Notes under the pieces: generated by a model
Databases searched by the model: none
Seen by the model: the letters and a program-made list of their open reading frames with translations, nothing else
What the model was told of the DNA's origin: nothing
Source: Stanieria cyanosphaera PCC 7437
GTDB lineage: Bacteria; Cyanobacteriota; Cyanobacteriia; Cyanobacteriales; Xenococcaceae
Direction: 5' to 3'
Assembly (NCBI RefSeq): GCF_000317575.1
Contig: NC_019748.1
Location: forward strand, 698,001 to 762,000
DNA: 64,000 bases
Made by a program: the position numbers and the translations under genes
Shown here: one piece after another, positions 9,605 through 23,453 of the stretch
Numbering within the stretch: the first letter of the stretch is position 1
Layout of the letters: each line of letters opens with the position of its first letter

Positions 9605-9668
9605 AGATACATGATTGTTAATGGTTAATTGTTCCTCCCTAATAATTACTAATTAGTAACTAATAACT
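9605..9668. repeat. Dispersed intergenic AT-rich repeat
   Basis: GATTGTTAATGGTTAATTGT followed by TCCTCCCTAATAATTACTAA and AACTAATAACTG is the inverse of the 7153-7230 copy. It lies between the convergent exporter operon and histidine-phosphatase gene. Confidence 0.5.
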
Positions 9669-9670
9669 GT

Positions 9671-11008
9671 TTATAATGCCCCTGCTGCGGTGCGGTCTAA
9701 AATACCACCACTCAAATGAGTAGTAAGATTAATCGCTTGTAAAACTGGCTTATCTTCTAAACCGTTGGGATAATCAATCACACTAACTGCACCATTACCT
9801 TGTTTAATATTCCAGAAATTATCTGGTTTTAATCCTAGGAGATAGCAAATAATCACTTTATTAATTGCATCGTGTGCTACTACAATTCCAGTTTGAGGAG
9901 AATCGGAATTCGCGTAGGTTGCGACAATATCTTCCCAAGCTGCCACTGCACGATCCCAAACTTGTTGTAAATTTTCTCCTTCTGGCATTTGCACTGTTTC
10001 AGGTGCTTTTTGCCACTGGGCTAACAATCCAGGAAAGCTTGCTTCGATTTCTGTTTCAAGTTTTCCTTCCCATAAACCATGACAAATTTCTTGTAGAAGA
10101 GAATTAGTTGTCAGTGTCACTTCTGGATGATGTTGTAAGATAATCTCTGCCGTTTCTTTGGGACGTAACATCGGACTAGTCACAGCAAAATCGATTTTGA
10201 GATCTTTAAGAAATTCACCTGCTTTTCTACCTTGTTCCCTACCATTATCATTGAGAGGAATATCTCTAATACCTTGAAACCTAGATTCCCGATTCCATTG
10301 GGTTTCGCCGTGACGAATTAGTAGTAAACGAGGACCAAAATGAGGGTTACGAGTTGTAGGAAGTGGAATACCTAAATGAGAAGTTTGATTGAGAGATTCT
10401 AACTGAACTGGTTCACCATAACTACCAGTAAAGTTTAAAACATTAATACAACAGTTGGATTGTTGAATTGAGTGATATCTTTCTACTGGAATACCTATCG
10501 CACTCATGATTAAACAGCGATTGATGCCATTATGAGCAACGATTAAAATAGTTTTGCCTTGGTATTGAGGAAGAATATCTTGCCAAAATTGTTGTGCTTG
10601 TTGATAAAGAGAAAGAACAGGATAATGTTCTTTTCCTTCTGCCAATATCATCTTAAATTGGTGAGGATGCTGTTTCCAGGTACGATAATCTTCTGCGTAT
10701 TGTTGAGCTACATTTTGTTTGTGAAGTTTTTCCCACAGAGGTAAATCAATTTCTAGTAATTGTTCTGTAGGTTGTACATCAGGAGGATTGTTTAAATAAT
10801 CATAAATAATATCTGCGGTTTTTTTGGCTCTTTGTAGAGGACTACAATAAAAACCATCAATCTGAACACCACTAAGGGTTTTCCCTACAATCTGAGCATC
10901 TTCAATACCTTTTTGTGTTAAAACTGACTCATCGCAACGACCTTGAATCATTTTTTGAGCATTATAACTGCTTTGTCCGTGGCGAACAATAATCACGCGA
11001 GTAGCCAA
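9671..11008 (-). CDS. Two-domain histidine phosphatase (phosphoglycerate-mutase-like)
   Basis: 445 residues with two complete histidine-phosphatase domains in tandem. Domain 1 (about 1-205) has the catalytic IIVRHGQSS, with the second His in VAHNGINR. Domain 2 (about 225-430) has LLIRHGETQWN and VAHDAIN. Both domains keep the RHG motif and the second His, so both could be active. Single-domain relatives in cyanobacteria include cofactor-independent phosphoserine phosphatases; others are mutase-like or act on sugar phosphates. The duplicated form is a known cyanobacterial arrangement, but the substrate cannot be read from sequence. The gene stands alone, divergent from the CPBP protease. Confidence 0.85.
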   Translation of the reverse strand: MATRVIIVRHGQSSYNAQKMIQGRCDESVLTQKGIEDAQIVGKTLSGVQIDGFYCSPLQRAKKTADIIYDYLNNPPDVQPTEQLLEIDLPLWEKLHKQNVAQQYAEDYRTWKQHPHQFKMILAEGKEHYPVLSLYQQAQQFWQDILPQYQGKTILIVAHNGINRCLIMSAIGIPVERYHSIQQSNCCINVLNFTGSYGEPVQLESLNQTSHLGIPLPTTRNPHFGPRLLLIRHGETQWNRESRFQGIRDIPLNDNGREQGRKAGEFLKDLKIDFAVTSPMLRPKETAEIILQHHPEVTLTTNSLLQEICHGLWEGKLETEIEASFPGLLAQWQKAPETVQMPEGENLQQVWDRAVAAWEDIVATYANSDSPQTGIVVAHDAINKVIICYLLGLKPDNFWNIKQGNGAVSVIDYPNGLEDKPVLQAINLTTHLSGGILDRTAAGAL

Positions 11009-11338
11009 TTTTCTAATCCTCCTGGTAATTATGAATTAGTTTTAAAGGATATTTTTGAAATATTTAGAACTAAGTTTATCTGTGCCTTAGCTATTTTAGC
11101 CACAATTGGGACAGAATAGAAAAGGAGAATAAGGAGAGGAAGAGAGGAGAAACCTAGTATTATTGTTAATAAATTTATGTCTTCATCCTTGCATCTTTTC
11201 ACCTCTGCACCTTTTGCCCCCCTGAATCTTTTCTCCCCTACACCTCTACATCTGTTTCCTCTAACGTATCTGTGGTAACCTGAAATCTGGAAAAATGGGA
11301 TAATGCCAGTTGAATACATCAAAATCCTCGGAGGATAG
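11009..11338. other. Intergenic region with purine/pyrimidine-rich repeat, no gene
   Basis: A 330-bp gap between two divergent genes. On the plus strand, 11181-11260 holds CTTCATCCTTGCATC, CACCTCTGCACC, CCCCTACACCTCTAC, a pyrimidine-rich low-complexity sequence seen widely between cyanobacterial genes. A 106-residue minus-strand frame across it has a composition set by this repeat and no convincing start, so I do not call it a gene. The plus-strand gene has a good ribosome site (CGGAGG, eight bases or so before ATG). Confidence 0.5.
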
Positions 11339-12931
11339 ATGACTATCAAGCGATTGATTTTAGCTTTTTTGACAATTTTGGCTTTGGCTAGAGTGGTGTT
11401 TTCTTTGGGTGATAGTTTATCTCAGCCTCAGATTCAAAGTCGTCTAGAACTATACCAAAGCAATTTAGTACTTCATGTTTCAGAATTTAAAGCAGAGTTG
11501 CTTGATGAATCTATTCCTCCTAATGCTAATTTAACTAAAACAATCGATTCTTTAATTGGTGAAAGTCCTTATTCGGCAGCAGAAAAACAATATCAAAAAG
11601 CTAAAGAAGAAGCTGAAGTCAGTCTGAAAAATTTTCAAGAGCAATTAGCAAAATTATTAGTTCAAGAAACTCAACCAAATCCAGAAGATTCTTCAGTTAC
11701 GCTTAAAAATCAAACAGTCGCTAGTCTTGATTTGAGAAAACAACAATTACAACAAAATAGCGCCAAAATTGAGAGTTTTATTGATGAATTAGCTTTAAAA
11801 ATAGGAATTTTAAAAGCTGTTCAAAATGAACAAAAACAAGCTTTATCAATTTGGGATAATTTAATTGCTAGAAAAGATAATGAAAATAGTCCTTATTCGG
11901 AAACAGCTAAGGTTTTAAGAAATTTGTGGGATCAATATACTCATGTTCTTCCTAATGCTGAGACTTTTATTACTAGCAATTTAGATAGTTGGTTTCGTTA
12001 TAAAGCTTTAGAAAAACTTTACCAAATTGAAGATTTTCAGGAAGAGTTAGCTCAACTACAACAGCAAGAACAACAACAAGCAAGTCAAGCAATTTTTAAG
12101 TTGGCTTTAATCAGTGGTATACCTGTTTTAGGCGGACTTGGTGGAATTATTTTATTAATTTTTTTACTAATTCAACTTGGTTTAAAACAAGAAAAATCTA
12201 TTTTAGCTACTAATAGTAAGATTGGCTGGGAAACTCCTTGGAATTGGGAAATAACTTGGCAAGTTTTAATTGTGGGCTTTTTCTTTATTGGTCAGTTTGT
12301 TTTACCAATTCTGTTAGGTTTATCGGGTATTAGTCCTGCTAATGGTAGTTTAAGGTTTAAGGCTTTATACGTTTTTGTCAGCTATGTTTTAATGGCTTTG
12401 AGTGGAATTGGTGTTTTATATTTGTCAATTAAATCTTTTTTACCGTTAAGCAAAGATTGGTTTAAATTTAAGTTGTTCAGTAATTGGTTTGTTTGGGGAT
12501 TCGGCGGTTATTTGATTGCGCTGCCTTCAGTATTATTAGTCTCTTTAATTAATCAACAAATTTGGCACGGACAAGGAGGAAGTAATCCTTTATTATTTCT
12601 GGCTTTACAAGCACAAGACCGAGTAGCTTTAGCTATATTTTTTATTACTGCTTCTATTGCTGCCCCGTTATTTGAAGAAGTAATGTTTCGAGGTTTCTTA
12701 TTACCTTCTTTAACTCGTTATGTACCAGTTTGGGGAGCAATTATTATTAGTGGGTTTATCTTTGCTGTCGCCCATCTTAGTTTATCGGAAGTATTACCTT
12801 TAGCAACTTTGGGAATTATTTTAGGAATAGTTTATACGCGATCGCGTAACTTATTAGCTCCGATTTTTCTTCATAGTCTTTGGAATAGTGGAACTTTATT
12901 AAGTTTATTTGTGTTAGGAAGTGGGATTTAA
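11339..12931 (+). CDS. CPBP-family intramembrane glutamic endopeptidase with long N-terminal domain
   Basis: 530 residues. A signal-like first helix (5-22) is followed by a coiled-coil extracytoplasmic region (about 30-255, with a Gln-rich end). About eight transmembrane helices follow. The CPBP (Abi, CAAX-protease-like) motifs are LFEEVMFRG with Glu446, Glu447 and Arg451, then FAVAHL with His479, and LHSLWN with a further His. These form the membrane-embedded catalytic site. Related cyanobacterial proteins are uncharacterised membrane proteases. The ATG is preceded by GGAGG. The neighbouring minus gene overlaps nothing, so this is a single-gene unit ending in a heptamer repeat array. Confidence 0.85.
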   Translation: MTIKRLILAFLTILALARVVFSLGDSLSQPQIQSRLELYQSNLVLHVSEFKAELLDESIPPNANLTKTIDSLIGESPYSAAEKQYQKAKEEAEVSLKNFQEQLAKLLVQETQPNPEDSSVTLKNQTVASLDLRKQQLQQNSAKIESFIDELALKIGILKAVQNEQKQALSIWDNLIARKDNENSPYSETAKVLRNLWDQYTHVLPNAETFITSNLDSWFRYKALEKLYQIEDFQEELAQLQQQEQQQASQAIFKLALISGIPVLGGLGGIILLIFLLIQLGLKQEKSILATNSKIGWETPWNWEITWQVLIVGFFFIGQFVLPILLGLSGISPANGSLRFKALYVFVSYVLMALSGIGVLYLSIKSFLPLSKDWFKFKLFSNWFVWGFGGYLIALPSVLLVSLINQQIWHGQGGSNPLLFLALQAQDRVALAIFFITASIAAPLFEEVMFRGFLLPSLTRYVPVWGAIIISGFIFAVAHLSLSEVLPLATLGIILGIVYTRSRNLLAPIFLHSLWNSGTLLSLFVLGSGI

Positions 12932-12933
12932 AT

Positions 12934-12993
12934 CAGTTACCAGTTACCAGTTACCAGTTACCAGTTACCAGTTACCAGTTACCAGTTACCAGT
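12934..12993 (+). repeat. CAGTTAC heptamer tandem array, 8 copies
   Basis: Eight perfect head-to-tail copies of CAGTTAC (12934-12989) plus four further bases. It begins three bases after the CPBP stop codon. It belongs to the short tandemly repeated heptamers common in cyanobacterial genomes. Copy number is likely to vary between strains. Confidence 0.9.
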
Positions 12994-13041
12994 GTAAAAT
13001 ATACAATTTTATGGCTTAAATTCCAATTATTAAAATTAAGA

Positions 13042-13060
13042 AGGTGGGTTTTTCCCACCT
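13042..13060. terminator. Perfect hairpin between convergent CPBP and pgm genes
   Basis: AGGTGGG and CCCACCT (7 bp) flank a TTTTT loop. It lies between convergent genes and can serve both. There is no strong T run after the stem on either strand, so termination strength is uncertain. Confidence 0.45.
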
Positions 13061-13077
13061 AAATTCAAGATTATTAA

Positions 13078-15057
<1,980 letters not shown>

Positions 15058-16271
15058 ATGGATTTTTTGCAACTACTAAGATATTTATTATTAGCCATCA
15101 CTTATTTAGGATTGGCATTAGGTAATCTTCCAGGTTTACGAATGAACCGAGCCACGATCTCTTTAGTAGGTTCAGCTTTATTAATGTTATTACAAGTAAT
15201 TGATTTAGAAACTGCTTGGCAAGCGATCGATGCTAATACTATTTTATTTTCAATGAGCATGATGATCGTTAATGCTTATTTAGCTTATTCAGGTTTTTTC
15301 TATCTAGCTTTAGTTTATTTTGCTAAATTTGCTCGTAGTCCTTTTGGGTTATTAATAATTTTAACTTTGAGTAGTGGAACTTTTTCCGCGTTTTTTCTTA
15401 ACGATACTGTTGCGTTAGTTTTTACTCCATTAGTTTTAGATTTAACTAGAGGTTTACAACTTAATCCTATTCCTTATTTATTAGCTCTTGCTGCTGCAAC
15501 TAATCTTGGTTCGTTAGCAACAATTAGTGGCAATCCTCAAAATATTATAATTGGTTATTTTTCTGAAATTGGCTATGTAGATTTTGCTAAATTTCTAGCT
15601 CCGATCGCTTTTACTGGCATAATAATACAAATCGGTTTGATTTGGTTATTTGATCCAGAATTGAGGTCACTTCAAAGCTTAAAACCAATTACAATTATTC
15701 GCTCTATAATTTTACCTGGTTTATTGAAAAACCCGTTTTAATTACCGTTGGTTTATTATTAGCTTTTGCTTTAGGATTTCCTTTAGGAGAATCTGCTTTA
15801 GTGGCAGCAGCTTTATTATTAATTACTCGTAGAATTAAAGCAGAGAAAATTTTAAGACAAATTGATTGGAATTTGTTAGTTATGTTTTCTGGTTTATTTA
15901 TTATTACTAAAGCTGTTCAAAATTTAAATTTATTAGGAATTTTTGAGCCTTTTACTAATACTTATTGGGGCATTTTAAGCACAGTAACTTTGCTGTCTAA
16001 TGTAATATCTAATGTTCCTGCTGTATTATTATTACAGCCTCTGATAGAAAAAAATGATATTCATGCTTGGTTACTTTTAGCTGCTGGTTCTACCTTAGCA
16101 GGCAATCTAACTTTATTTGGTTCAGTTGCTAATTTAATTGTGGCAGAATTAGCTAATCAATTAGGTTATAAATTCACTTTTAATGAACATCTTCGTTTTG
16201 GTATTCCTTTAACCATTATTACCTTAACAGTTAGCTACGTTTATCTAGGTATTGTCTTATCTAACCGATAA
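15058..16271 (+). pseudogene. SLC13/ArsB-NhaD-type anion transporter split by a -1 frameshift
   Basis: Two adjacent frames make one protein of about 400 residues. The first (ATG 15058, MDFLQLLRYLLLAITYLG, stop at 15739-15741) contains FFLNDTVALVFTPLVLDLT and SGNPQNIIIGYFS, hallmarks of the ArsB/NhaD/SLC13 ion transporter superfamily. The second continues without an own start: from about 15729 its frame reads KPVLITVGLLLAFALGF and goes on to LLSNVISNVPAVLLLQPL and GSVANLIVAE, the second half of the same fold. The switch falls at TTGAAAAACCCG. One extra A would restore LLKKPVLITVG. A sequencing error, a true mutation or slippage are all possible. The start GTG at 15010 is also open but no ribosome site supports it. 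Confidence 0.75.
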
Positions 16272-16372
16272 ATGTTCATTGTTAATTGTTCATCCCTCAT
16301 AATTAGTAATTAGTAACTAATAACCGATGTACTGGCAATTCATGAATTGCCCCTACTGGTAACTGGTAACTG
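16272..16372. repeat. Dispersed intergenic repeat with ACTGGTA heptads
   Basis: GTTCATTGTTAATTGTTCAT, then TAATTAGTAATTAGTAACTA, and finally CTGGTAACTGGTAACTGAAA. The first blocks match the copies at 1200, 7153 and 9605. An inverted pair GGCAATTCATGAATTGCC (16334-16351) sits inside. Confidence 0.5.
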
Positions 16373-16375
16373 AAA

Positions 16376-17299
16376 TTACCCCCATTGACTCAAGGTTGAT
16401 TGAGAAATAATTTGTTTTAGTTTTTCTTTAAGAGTAATAGTTCGTTGATAAGCTTGAAAATCTTCTTGTGCTTGATACTGTTGTAAAGCTGTATTTAAAT
16501 CTTTAAACGCAGCCTGTTCTAAACCTAATAGATGATACAACCAGCTTCGATTGACATAAACTTGAGTTTGAGCAGGATTAAATTGTAAAACTTGAGTAAA
16601 ATCCTTGATCGCTGCCCAATAATTTCCTTGTCGATGATGACAACACGCACGATTAAAATAAGCCCACTCATTGAGAGGATCGAGGTTAATAGTTTGATTA
16701 AAATCTGCTCTGGCTTTGTCATAATCAGCTAACATTAAATAAGCCAAACCGCGATCGCTCGTAATCAAAATTCGATCTGCATTAGTAGTTAAATTGGGAG
16801 AAGTTAAAGCTTGACTATAATCAGCAACAGCTTGTTGATAATCTTGCATGGCAAAATAAGCTAATCCTCGATTATAATAAGCTCGATAATCATGGTCATT
16901 ACGGTTAATTATTTGTTGATATTGAGCAATAGCTGCCGAATAATCCTTCAATTGAACATAAATTAAACCCAAATTCAGTAAAGCTTCTAAATTATCAGGA
17001 TTTCTTTGCAAAGCGATCGCACAATCAGATTTAGCAGCATCATAATTATTTAGTTGAAGATTAACTAAACAACGATTGCTATAAGCAGCATGAACTAAGT
17101 AACTATTGAGATTAATCACCTTAGTAAAATTGCTAAGAGCTTCTTGATAATTCTGTTGACGTACATTTTCTAAACCATAATTAAAAAAATCTGAAGCATG
17201 ATAACGAACAACATCATCTGATGCAGCAAAAGTAGGTTGTTGTCCGAAAAATATTATAAATAAGACCAAAAGCCAGAATAGACGACAAAAATAAGCCAT
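16376..17299 (-). CDS. Secreted TPR-repeat protein
   Basis: 307 residues from ATG 17299. That start gives a clean signal peptide (MAYFCRLFWLLVLFIIFFG, cleavage near TFAA). An upstream TTG at 17341 would add 14 residues ahead of the signal and is rejected. At least six TPR units follow, e.g. AYSNRCLVNLQLNNYDAAKS, LGLIYVQLKDYSAAIAQYQQ and YNRGLAYFAMQDYQQAVADY. The repeat face is Tyr/Asn-rich. It is presumably periplasmic. No enzymatic domain is seen. It is the second secreted TPR protein in the window and not closely similar to the one at 4601. Confidence 0.8.
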   Translation of the reverse strand: MAYFCRLFWLLVLFIIFFGQQPTFAASDDVVRYHASDFFNYGLENVRQQNYQEALSNFTKVINLNSYLVHAAYSNRCLVNLQLNNYDAAKSDCAIALQRNPDNLEALLNLGLIYVQLKDYSAAIAQYQQIINRNDHDYRAYYNRGLAYFAMQDYQQAVADYSQALTSPNLTTNADRILITSDRGLAYLMLADYDKARADFNQTINLDPLNEWAYFNRACCHHRQGNYWAAIKDFTQVLQFNPAQTQVYVNRSWLYHLLGLEQAAFKDLNTALQQYQAQEDFQAYQRTITLKEKLKQIISQSTLSQWG

Positions 17300-17539
17300 T
17301 AAAAAAAAACCAAAGTTGATTTCACACTTTATTGCTGCCAAATTTTCGGCAATAATTCAACAGACAGATTGTCAAACTTGCAAACTCAAATCAGGTAATT
17401 AATTTTTTTTTAAGCTTAAGCGTCTTTAAAAAGAGAGAATTTGCAGATTTAATAAAGATAAACCCCCTCTTCAAAGAAAGCGAGATAAATAAATAAGAGC
17501 AGATTTAGTCCCACTTGCATCAAGAGATAAAAGATTTAA

Positions 17540-18589
<1,050 letters not shown>

Positions 18590-18741
18590 TTGTTCAAATT
18601 ATCAGTCAAGTAAATAGTTTTGGGTATCAAGTTTTCTCAATACTCAAAACTTACTGATGAGCCATTGCACTGATGACTGGTCACTGATAACTGAAAAAGT
18701 GGTATCTTATTCGATCGCGTGAATTATTAAAATAACATTAA

Positions 18742-20043
<1,302 letters not shown>

Positions 20044-20063
20044 GCTAAAATAGCAAATTTATG

Positions 20064-20103
20064 AAGTCTGGAGTCTTGAAAAAAAACTTGAGACTTTAGA
20101 CTT
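20064..20103. terminator. Long hairpin after eno
   Basis: AAGTCTGGAGTCTTGA and TTGAGACTTTAGACTT pair over 16 positions (four G-T wobbles) around an A-rich loop, 20 bases after the enolase stop. No T run follows, so it may be an RNA-stabilising or processing structure rather than a classical terminator. The rest of the 320-bp gap to glgP shows AT-rich promoter-like sequence only. Confidence 0.4.
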
Positions 20104-20364
20104 AGTAGAGGATTATTAGGTGTAGGGAAATTGTCTTAATTTTCAATTTAACCTTGACACATCATTAAAAGTTGATTCAACTATAAGAGCATTAATTGAT
20201 TTTGGCAAGATTAAACCTCTTTACCGCTAAATTCCAAATCAATACTGATGGTTATCTTTTAGGACAAAGCTTTTGATTTTACTCAATCAGGATCTCAATG
20301 ACTGAGGCAAAAATCTATTGTTGCGGTCTTAATCAGCCAGTTTAAACAATAATTAGAGAGCAAT

Positions 20365-22959
20365 ATGGAAATGAATCTCTTCAATAATAAAGATGGTCAC
20401 TCTGTTGAAAAAACCATCTCCATTCCAGAGTCTACCAATCTTAACGTAGAAACTAACATCAAGATTGAAGATGATCGCACGGGGATGAGTGTAGAAACCC
20501 TCAAACGAGCTTTTTCGGATAACTTATTTTATCTGTTGGGCAAAGATGAATCCAACGCGACATTAAGAGATTATTACGAAGCTTTAGCTTACACTGTTAG
20601 AGATAGGTTGTTGCATCGCTTTGTTAAAACAGGCAGAACTTACTACGAAGAAAACGTCAAAGTTGTTTCCTATCTTTCGGCAGAATTTTTGATGGGTCGT
20701 CACCTAGAAAATAACTTAGTTAATCTAGGTATCTACGATAAAATGCAACAGGTAGTTGCAGAATCTGGTCTAAATTTAGAAGAACTAATTGAACAAGAAC
20801 CAGATCCAGGTTTAGGTAATGGTGGTTTAGGCAGACTAGCAGCCTGTTTTCTTGATTCTTTAGCTAGTCTGGAAATGCCTGCCATAGGTTACGGAATTCG
20901 CTATGAATTTGGCATCTTTCACCAAGCTTTACGGGATGGTTGGCAAGCAGAAATTCCTGATAATTGGTTACTTTATCAAAATCCTTGGGAAATCATTCGT
21001 CCCGAAGATACCGTAGAAGTCAAATTAGGCGGACACACCGAAGGCTATCACGACGACAAAGGTAACTACCGAGTCTACTGGATTCCCGATCGCATTATCC
21101 GAGCGATCCCCTATGATACTCCTGTCCCTGGATACCAAACTAATACAGTTAATTCTCTCCGTCTTTGGAAAGCAGAAGCTAGTGAATCGTTCAACTTTGA
21201 AGCTTTTAACGCTGGTAATTATGACTCGGCAGTAGCGGAAAAAATTAGCTCGGAAACAATTTCCAAGGTCCTTTATCCCAATGACAACACTCCCCAAGGC
21301 AGAGAATTAAGACTAGCACAACAATACTTCTTTGTGGCTGCTTCTCTTCATGACTTGATTCGGATTCATCTTCACTTACATCCCAATTTATCTAATTTCC
21401 ACGAACGAGCAGCCATTCAACTCAATGATACCCATCCTGCGATCGCAGTAGCTGAATTGATGCGCTTGTTTCTTGATGAACATGGTATTGATTGGGATCA
21501 AGCTTGGGATATCACCCAAAAAACTCTAGCTTATACCAACCACACTTTGATGCCAGAAGCCTTAGAAAGATGGTCTGTAAAGCTGTTTGAAAAACTTTTA
21601 CCCAGACATTTAGAAATTATCTACGAAATTAATCATCGTTTCCTAGAAGATGTTCGTACTTGGTTTCCTGAAGATGAAAACTTACTAAGCGCACTCTCCA
21701 TTATTGAAGAAGGAGACGAAAAACAGGTCAGAATGGCAAACTTAGCCTGTGTAGGCGCGCACGCTATTAATGGTGTAGCAGCACTTCATACCGAACTCCT
21801 CAAAAAAGATACCCTCAAAACTTTTGCTAGACTTTGGCCAGAAAAATTTGTCAACAAAACCAATGGAGTAACTCCTCGTCGCTGGATTCTTCTCAGTAAT
21901 CCCAAATTATCGGAACTGGTAACAGAAAAAATTGGTGATGGCTGGCTCAAAAATTTAAACCAAATGCGAGAAATTGAAAAATTTCTTGACGATCCCGAAT
22001 TTTGTCGACGTTGGCGTCAAATTAAACGAGCAAATAAAGCAAATCTGGCTGCTTATATCAAGAAAACTAGAAATATTGAAGTTAATGTTGACTCAATTTT
22101 CGATGTTCAAGTCAAACGTATTCACGAATACAAACGTCAGCATCTAGCTGTCCTGGAAATTATTACTCTCTACAATCGCATTAAAATCAATCCTAATATT
22201 CAGATTGTTCCTCGTACCTTTATCTTTGGTGGAAAAGCAGCACCTGGTTACTTCATGGCAAAATTAATTATTAAATTGATTAATTCTGTCGCCGAAGTAG
22301 TTAATCGCGATCCCGATGTTCGTGGTCGCCTCAAAATCGTCTTTTTACCCAATTTCAACGTTTCTTTAGGACAAAGAATCTATCCTGCTGCTGACTTATC
22401 CGAACAAATTTCTACTGCTGGTAAAGAAGCTTCTGGTACAGGCAATATGAAATTTGCCATGAATGGAGCATTAACCATTGGTACTCTTGACGGCGCAAAT
22501 ATAGAAATTCGCGAAGAAGCTGGAGCAGAAAACTTCTTCTTATTTGGTTTAACGGCTGAAGAAGTATACGAAATGAAAGCCCAAGGTTATGAACCAATGG
22601 ATTATTACCAAAATAATCGGGAATTAAGGGCTGTAATTAATCGTATTTCCAGAGGAGATTTTAGTCACGGAGATACCAAACTGTTTAAACCAATCATCGA
22701 TTCACTGCTATATCATGACCCTTATATGCTCTTGGCAGACTATCAAGCTTATGTAGATTGTCAAGACCAAGTTAGTAAAGCTTATCAAGACCAAGATCAG
22801 TGGACGCGGATGTCAATTTTAAACTCTGCTCGAATGGGTAAATTTTCTTCAGACCGCACTATTCAAGAATATTGTGACGAAATTTGGGAATTAAAACCAG
22901 TTTCCATCGATCTTGATGCTTATAGCCAACAAAAATCCGCTATTAAGGCTATTTTTTAA
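20365..22959 (+). CDS. glgP: Glycogen phosphorylase
   Basis: 864 residues. It begins MEMNLFNNKDGHS (Met3 is an alternative) with a poorly conserved 30-residue head. Catalytic-domain landmarks are YLSAEFLMGR, EPDPGLGNGGLGRLAACFLDS, AIQLNDTHPA, KRIHEYKRQ and the pyridoxal-phosphate site GTGNMKFAMNG with Lys696. It releases glucose-1-phosphate from glycogen, feeding Pgm (13 kb region) and then the Gap1/enolase branch located just upstream. Cyanobacteria often have two GlgP copies; which one this is cannot be decided. A strong terminator follows. Confidence 0.95.
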   Translation: MEMNLFNNKDGHSVEKTISIPESTNLNVETNIKIEDDRTGMSVETLKRAFSDNLFYLLGKDESNATLRDYYEALAYTVRDRLLHRFVKTGRTYYEENVKVVSYLSAEFLMGRHLENNLVNLGIYDKMQQVVAESGLNLEELIEQEPDPGLGNGGLGRLAACFLDSLASLEMPAIGYGIRYEFGIFHQALRDGWQAEIPDNWLLYQNPWEIIRPEDTVEVKLGGHTEGYHDDKGNYRVYWIPDRIIRAIPYDTPVPGYQTNTVNSLRLWKAEASESFNFEAFNAGNYDSAVAEKISSETISKVLYPNDNTPQGRELRLAQQYFFVAASLHDLIRIHLHLHPNLSNFHERAAIQLNDTHPAIAVAELMRLFLDEHGIDWDQAWDITQKTLAYTNHTLMPEALERWSVKLFEKLLPRHLEIIYEINHRFLEDVRTWFPEDENLLSALSIIEEGDEKQVRMANLACVGAHAINGVAALHTELLKKDTLKTFARLWPEKFVNKTNGVTPRRWILLSNPKLSELVTEKIGDGWLKNLNQMREIEKFLDDPEFCRRWRQIKRANKANLAAYIKKTRNIEVNVDSIFDVQVKRIHEYKRQHLAVLEIITLYNRIKINPNIQIVPRTFIFGGKAAPGYFMAKLIIKLINSVAEVVNRDPDVRGRLKIVFLPNFNVSLGQRIYPAADLSEQISTAGKEASGTGNMKFAMNGALTIGTLDGANIEIREEAGAENFFLFGLTAEEVYEMKAQGYEPMDYYQNNRELRAVINRISRGDFSHGDTKLFKPIIDSLLYHDPYMLLADYQAYVDCQDQVSKAYQDQDQWTRMSILNSARMGKFSSDRTIQEYCDEIWELKPVSIDLDAYSQQKSAIKAIF

Positions 22960-22998
22960 ACAATCAGCAGCGAACAATTTTTCCGTTGAAAGTTACTT

Positions 22999-23031
22999 TA
23001 GGGGTGTTGGAAGCAATATCCCTATTTTTTT
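22999..23031 (+). terminator. Rho-independent-type terminator of glgP
   Basis: TAGGGGTGTTG and CAATATCCCTA form an 11-bp stem (two G-T pairs) with a GAAG tetraloop, followed directly by seven T. It starts 40 bases after the glgP stop. Confidence 0.8.
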
Positions 23032-23084
23032 ATGAATTAATGTGTCGGGTAAGGCAGGAGCATTGCTGCTCCCTTCTTCCCTAA

Positions 23085-23118
23085 GAACCGAGCGTGCAAG
23101 TTTCCAAGCACTCGGCTC
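23085..23118 (-). ncRNA. Group II intron domain V
   Basis: A 34-nt hairpin on the minus strand. Its outer stem pairs GAGCCGAG with CTCGGTTC, it has the AGTGC / GCAC part typical of domain V, and a GGAAAC loop. This is the ribozyme's catalytic heart and looks intact. Confidence 0.8.
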
Positions 23119-23126
23119 AAGCAATA

Positions 23127-23453
23127 TCACTCTTTCTGGTAGTGTACTTTATGATGGCAGTATTGATGTAGCCAGACCAGGTTTTTTGCCTCATCTTTTC
23201 CACCCTTACATCTTGGGATAATATGATGCAGATGTAATGGTTCATCGTCAAATATTGATTCACCACAGATTGAGCATATATATTCCTGTTTTTTAGCCAC
23301 TTTTTGTTGGATTTTATTCAGTTTTTCGGCTTCTGATAGGTTTCTCTTCTTGTTTCTGTTTTCCCAGTATTCTTTTAATTCTGGGTCATCAGGTGAAGAC
23401 CTTTTGACTACAAGAGTGTGTCTATCAATTTTGAACCAACTGAATCTGAGCAT
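23127..23453 (-). pseudogene. C-terminal fragment of group II intron maturase (X/HNH domains)
   Basis: 108 residues from a Met at 23453, though the frame continues upstream as VEDEKDNSS. The segment FSWFKIDRHTLVVKRSSPDD then LKEYWENRN is the region between the maturase and endonuclease domains of LtrA-type proteins. ICSICGESIF, then LHLHHIIPRCKGGKDEAKNL and HQYCHHKVH form a complete HNH endonuclease domain with its zinc Cys pairs. The reverse transcriptase and maturase core (several hundred residues in relatives) is absent. It could be read as a stand-alone HNH protein, but its place directly ahead of domain V shows it is an intron relic. Confidence 0.8.

Noticed and set aside
11029-11349. 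106-residue minus-strand frame between divergent genes
   Set aside because: Its composition comes from a pyrimidine-rich intergenic repeat, it overlaps the start of the CPBP gene, and no ribosome site or homologue is evident.
15720-15740. Programmed -1 frameshift in the anion transporter
   Set aside because: The site G-AAA-AAC is a poor slippery heptamer and no stimulating hairpin is seen; a lost A in a homopolymer is the simpler explanation, though slippage is not excluded.
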